Both the position numbers and the translations under genes were made by a program. Source: Sphingomonadales bacterium (GTDB taxonomy: Bacteria > Pseudomonadota > Alphaproteobacteria > SMXS01). From it: 64,000 nucleotides of DNA. This document shows positions 62,389 through 64,000 of the stretch, piece by piece. Below the pieces are notes generated by a model. That model searched no databases, was not told the origin of the DNA, and worked only from the letters and a program-made list of their open reading frames with translations. Numbering within the stretch: the first letter of the stretch is position 1; each line of letters begins with the position of its first letter. Location: positions 62,001-126,000 of the forward strand of contig JALHLV010000007.1 in assembly GCA_022844405.1 (NCBI GenBank), given 5' to 3'.

Positions 62389-62412
62389 AAGGGCAGCCTC
62401 TCGGCCGCCCTT
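62389..62412 (-). terminator. Terminator of the bactofilin gene
   Basis: Ten-bp stem with one wobble (AAGGGCGGCC with GGCTGCCCTT on the minus strand), GAGA loop, followed by TATCGTTATT, 33 nt after the bactofilin stop. Confidence 0.6.
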
Positions 62413-62444
62413 CGCTTAACTGAACAGGTCGAACTGGCTTTTCT

Positions 62445-62969
62445 TCAGTTCGCCGGCGTCGTAGGGCGGACCGGGGCGCCGCCGTTGGTCGGCGTCTCCG
62501 TCGTCGGGGACGCGGCGGGCTGACCGGCCGGCTTGGCGGCCGGGCGGCCGGTGCCGCTCTCGAGCGGGTTGTCGACATGGACGAACTGGCCCTCGATGTG
62601 GGCGCCCGCCTCGATGGAGATGATCTCGTGCCACACGTCGCCCTGGACCTTGGCGGTGCGCTCCAGGCGCACGCGGCGGGCGCGGATGGTGCCCTTCAGC
62701 TTGCCGTGGATGATCACGGTCTCGGCGACCACGCTGCCGGTCACTTCGGCGCTCTCGCCGATGGTCAGCGAGCCGCAATGCAGGTCGCCCTCCATGCGGC
62801 CGTCGAACTGCACTTCGCCGGTGGTGATCAGATTGCCCTTGAGCTGGACGTCGCCGCCGATGATCGACGGCGTGTTCGCGGCGGAGCGGTTCGGATTGGT
62901 GGACACTAGGTTGCCTTCCCTTTCTTTGATGGGCTGCTTGCCGTCGCGGGGGTCAGATTGCCTGAACAT
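62445..62969 (-). CDS. Bactofilin (polymer-forming cytoskeletal protein)
   Basis: 174 residues. The central bactofilin beta-helix spans about residues 35-135 with hydrophobic repeats (SIIGGDVQLKGNLITTGEVQFDGRMEGDLHC, LTIGESAEVTGSVVAETVIIHGKLKGTIRA); the N- and C-termini are short and Pro/Thr-rich. Bactofilins polymerise without nucleotide and localise cell-wall enzymes. It overlaps the M23 peptidase gene by 17 nt, and that pairing is conserved in many bacteria where the peptidase acts in cell-shape control. Confidence 0.92.
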   Translation of the reverse strand: MFRQSDPRDGKQPIKEREGNLVSTNPNRSAANTPSIIGGDVQLKGNLITTGEVQFDGRMEGDLHCGSLTIGESAEVTGSVVAETVIIHGKLKGTIRARRVRLERTAKVQGDVWHEIISIEAGAHIEGQFVHVDNPLESGTGRPAAKPAGQPAASPTTETPTNGGAPVRPTTPAN

Positions 62970-64000
62970 GCTGTGCTGCCTTGAAGACCTTCACCGGATT
63001 GATGGGCGTGCCGTTGAAGCGGACTTCATAGTGCAGGTGGGTGCCGGTACTGCGGCCCGAACTTCCCATGACACCGACTTTCTCGCGCAAGGCGACACGT
63101 TGGCCCTGTCTTACCATGATCTTGCTGAGGTGCCCATAGCGGGTCACGAAGCCGTTGCCGTGATCCAGTTCGACCATCAGGCCATAGGCGCCGTCCCGGC
63201 CGGCGAACGAGACCTTGCCGGGGGCGGTGGAAAAGATCGGCGAATTGTCCACATGGCTGCCGAGATCGACGCCGGCATGGAACGCCGGGGCGCCGTTGAA
63301 CGGATCGGGCCGGCCGCCGAAGGTGCTGGAGATGTAGAACTCCTCGACCGGCAGCGACAGCGGCGCGCGCTCGAGCGTCTTGTAGATCAGGCTGAGGCGA
63401 TCGACGTTCTGCATCAGCGAGATCAACGCCCTGGTCTGGCTCTCGTCGTCGAAGGCGGTCCAGCGCATCGGCAGATAGGGACCGCCCATGCCGGCGGCGA
63501 TGCGGCGCGGGCCGGCGGCCAGGACCTTCTCGGCGCTCAGGCCGGCGATCTTCAGCGCCTGCTCGTACCGGTTGATGGTGTCGCGGACCTGGTTGTCCAT
63601 GCGGATAATCAGCACGCTCTGCATGCCCTCGAGTTCGTCGAGCTTGCTGCCGAGCGGATCGCTGGCGTCCGAGGTGCGCTCGCCGCGCAGCACGATCGGC
63701 ACCCGCTGGGTGCGCTTGCGCTGGTCGGGCGCCACGCCCACGCGCGGCACCAGGCTGGGCGGCGTTTCCGTGGTCTCGGGGCCGCCGACGGGCAGCTTGT
63801 CGTTGACGCCCGGCTTGTCGATGATGGCCGGATAGCGGCCGGCCATCTCGCGGCTGGGCAGGTTGCCCAGCATGGCGTCCTTCGAACGGGCGAGCAGACC
63901 ATCGATCATGTCCTGCCGCGCCTGGACGGTCTGGGCACGGTCCAGGATGTCGTCCTGCAGGGTCAGGAGCTGCTTGTGCAGGTCGCCGCGAATCTCCCGC
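62953..64000 (-). CDS. M23-family metallopeptidase (partial, 5' end outside window)
   Basis: At least 349 residues, open to the right edge. The N-terminal visible part (bases 63910-64000) is coiled-coil-like (REIRGDLHKQLLTLQDDILD), followed by a linker and a C-terminal LytM domain. Zinc ligands: His and Asp in AFHAGVDLGSHVD, and the H-x-H in GTHLHYEVRFNG; catalytic fold GKVSFAGRDGAYGLMVELDHGNGFVTRYGHL. It is a predicted peptidoglycan endopeptidase working with bactofilin. The first in-frame ATG at 63909 is internal and not the start. Confidence 0.92.
   Translation of the reverse strand, partial: REIRGDLHKQLLTLQDDILDRAQTVQARQDMIDGLLARSKDAMLGNLPSREMAGRYPAIIDKPGVNDKLPVGGPETTETPPSLVPRVGVAPDQRKRTQRVPIVLRGERTSDASDPLGSKLDELEGMQSVLIIRMDNQVRDTINRYEQALKIAGLSAEKVLAAGPRRIAAGMGGPYLPMRWTAFDDESQTRALISLMQNVDRLSLIYKTLERAPLSLPVEEFYISSTFGGRPDPFNGAPAFHAGVDLGSHVDNSPIFSTAPGKVSFAGRDGAYGLMVELDHGNGFVTRYGHLSKIMVRQGQRVALREKVGVMGSSGRSTGTHLHYEVRFNGTPINPVKVFKAAQHVQAI

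Overview
The window is high-GC, densely packed bacterial chromosome. It carries several gene orders typical of Alphaproteobacteria: phoR-pstSCAB-phoU-phoB; NDUFA12-mlaD-DUF2155-aat facing accC-accB-aroQ; a fused thiS-thiG; a long RNase E next to a cell-wall amidase, PBP1A and prfB; and bactofilin with an M23 peptidase. With no marker gene such as 16S, I would go no further than an alphaproteobacterium, perhaps Rhodospirillales-like. No rRNA, tRNA, CRISPR array, insertion sequence or phage gene was seen.

Region A (1-28.6 kb) is a catabolic, accessory-looking block. It holds two cytochromes P450, two near-duplicate acyl-CoA ligases flanking a D-aminoacylase-type amidohydrolase, an aldehyde dehydrogenase, an enoyl-CoA hydratase, three tandem Rieske oxygenase alpha subunits with a Rieske ferredoxin, and a ThuA-like protein. 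It also holds a limonene-epoxide-hydrolase-like protein, an AhpD-like protein, two zinc alcohol dehydrogenases, an HpcH/HpaI aldolase, an orphan NMT1-like binding protein, a membrane-fused spermidine-synthase-like protein and a pair of acyl-CoA dehydrogenases. Together these could oxidise a hydrophobic substrate (P450, Rieske), convert alcohol to acid, activate it with CoA and shorten it by beta-oxidation and aldol cleavage. The substrate cannot be read from the sequence. No electron-transfer reductase for the oxygenases and no local regulator is present.

Region B (28.8-36.4 kb) is the complete phosphate regulon core, with a recognisable Pho box before pstS and a strong hairpin between pstS and pstC. 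Region C (36.3-39.8 kb) runs the other way: a membrane diguanylate cyclase, a DUF454 protein and two tandem, mutually related membrane proteins of unknown function. Region D is a class II (B12-dependent) ribonucleotide reductase with a tandem NrdR-box operator.

Region E (43.9-49.2 kb) is housekeeping: NDUFA12, MlaD, DUF2155, Aat, acetyl-CoA carboxylase AccB/AccC, AroQ and ThiSG. Region F (49.2-52.6 kb) is a small variable patch with a dispersed palindromic repeat, a MazF-type toxin-antitoxin pair, exported small proteins and a DsbA-like oxidoreductase. Region G (52.6-64 kb) is RNA and cell-envelope housekeeping: an M48 protease, RNase E, amidase, PBP1A, RF2 with its programmed +1 frameshift, a solitary Phd-type antitoxin, bactofilin and an M23 peptidase that runs off the right edge.

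The strongest items for a second look are the triplicated Rieske oxygenase cluster with a Glu in place of the usual bridging Asp, the prfB frameshift site, the NrdR and Pho operators, the ThiS-ThiG fusion with its internal Gly-Gly, the asymmetric acyl-CoA dehydrogenase pair, and the tandem GFQAYG membrane proteins.
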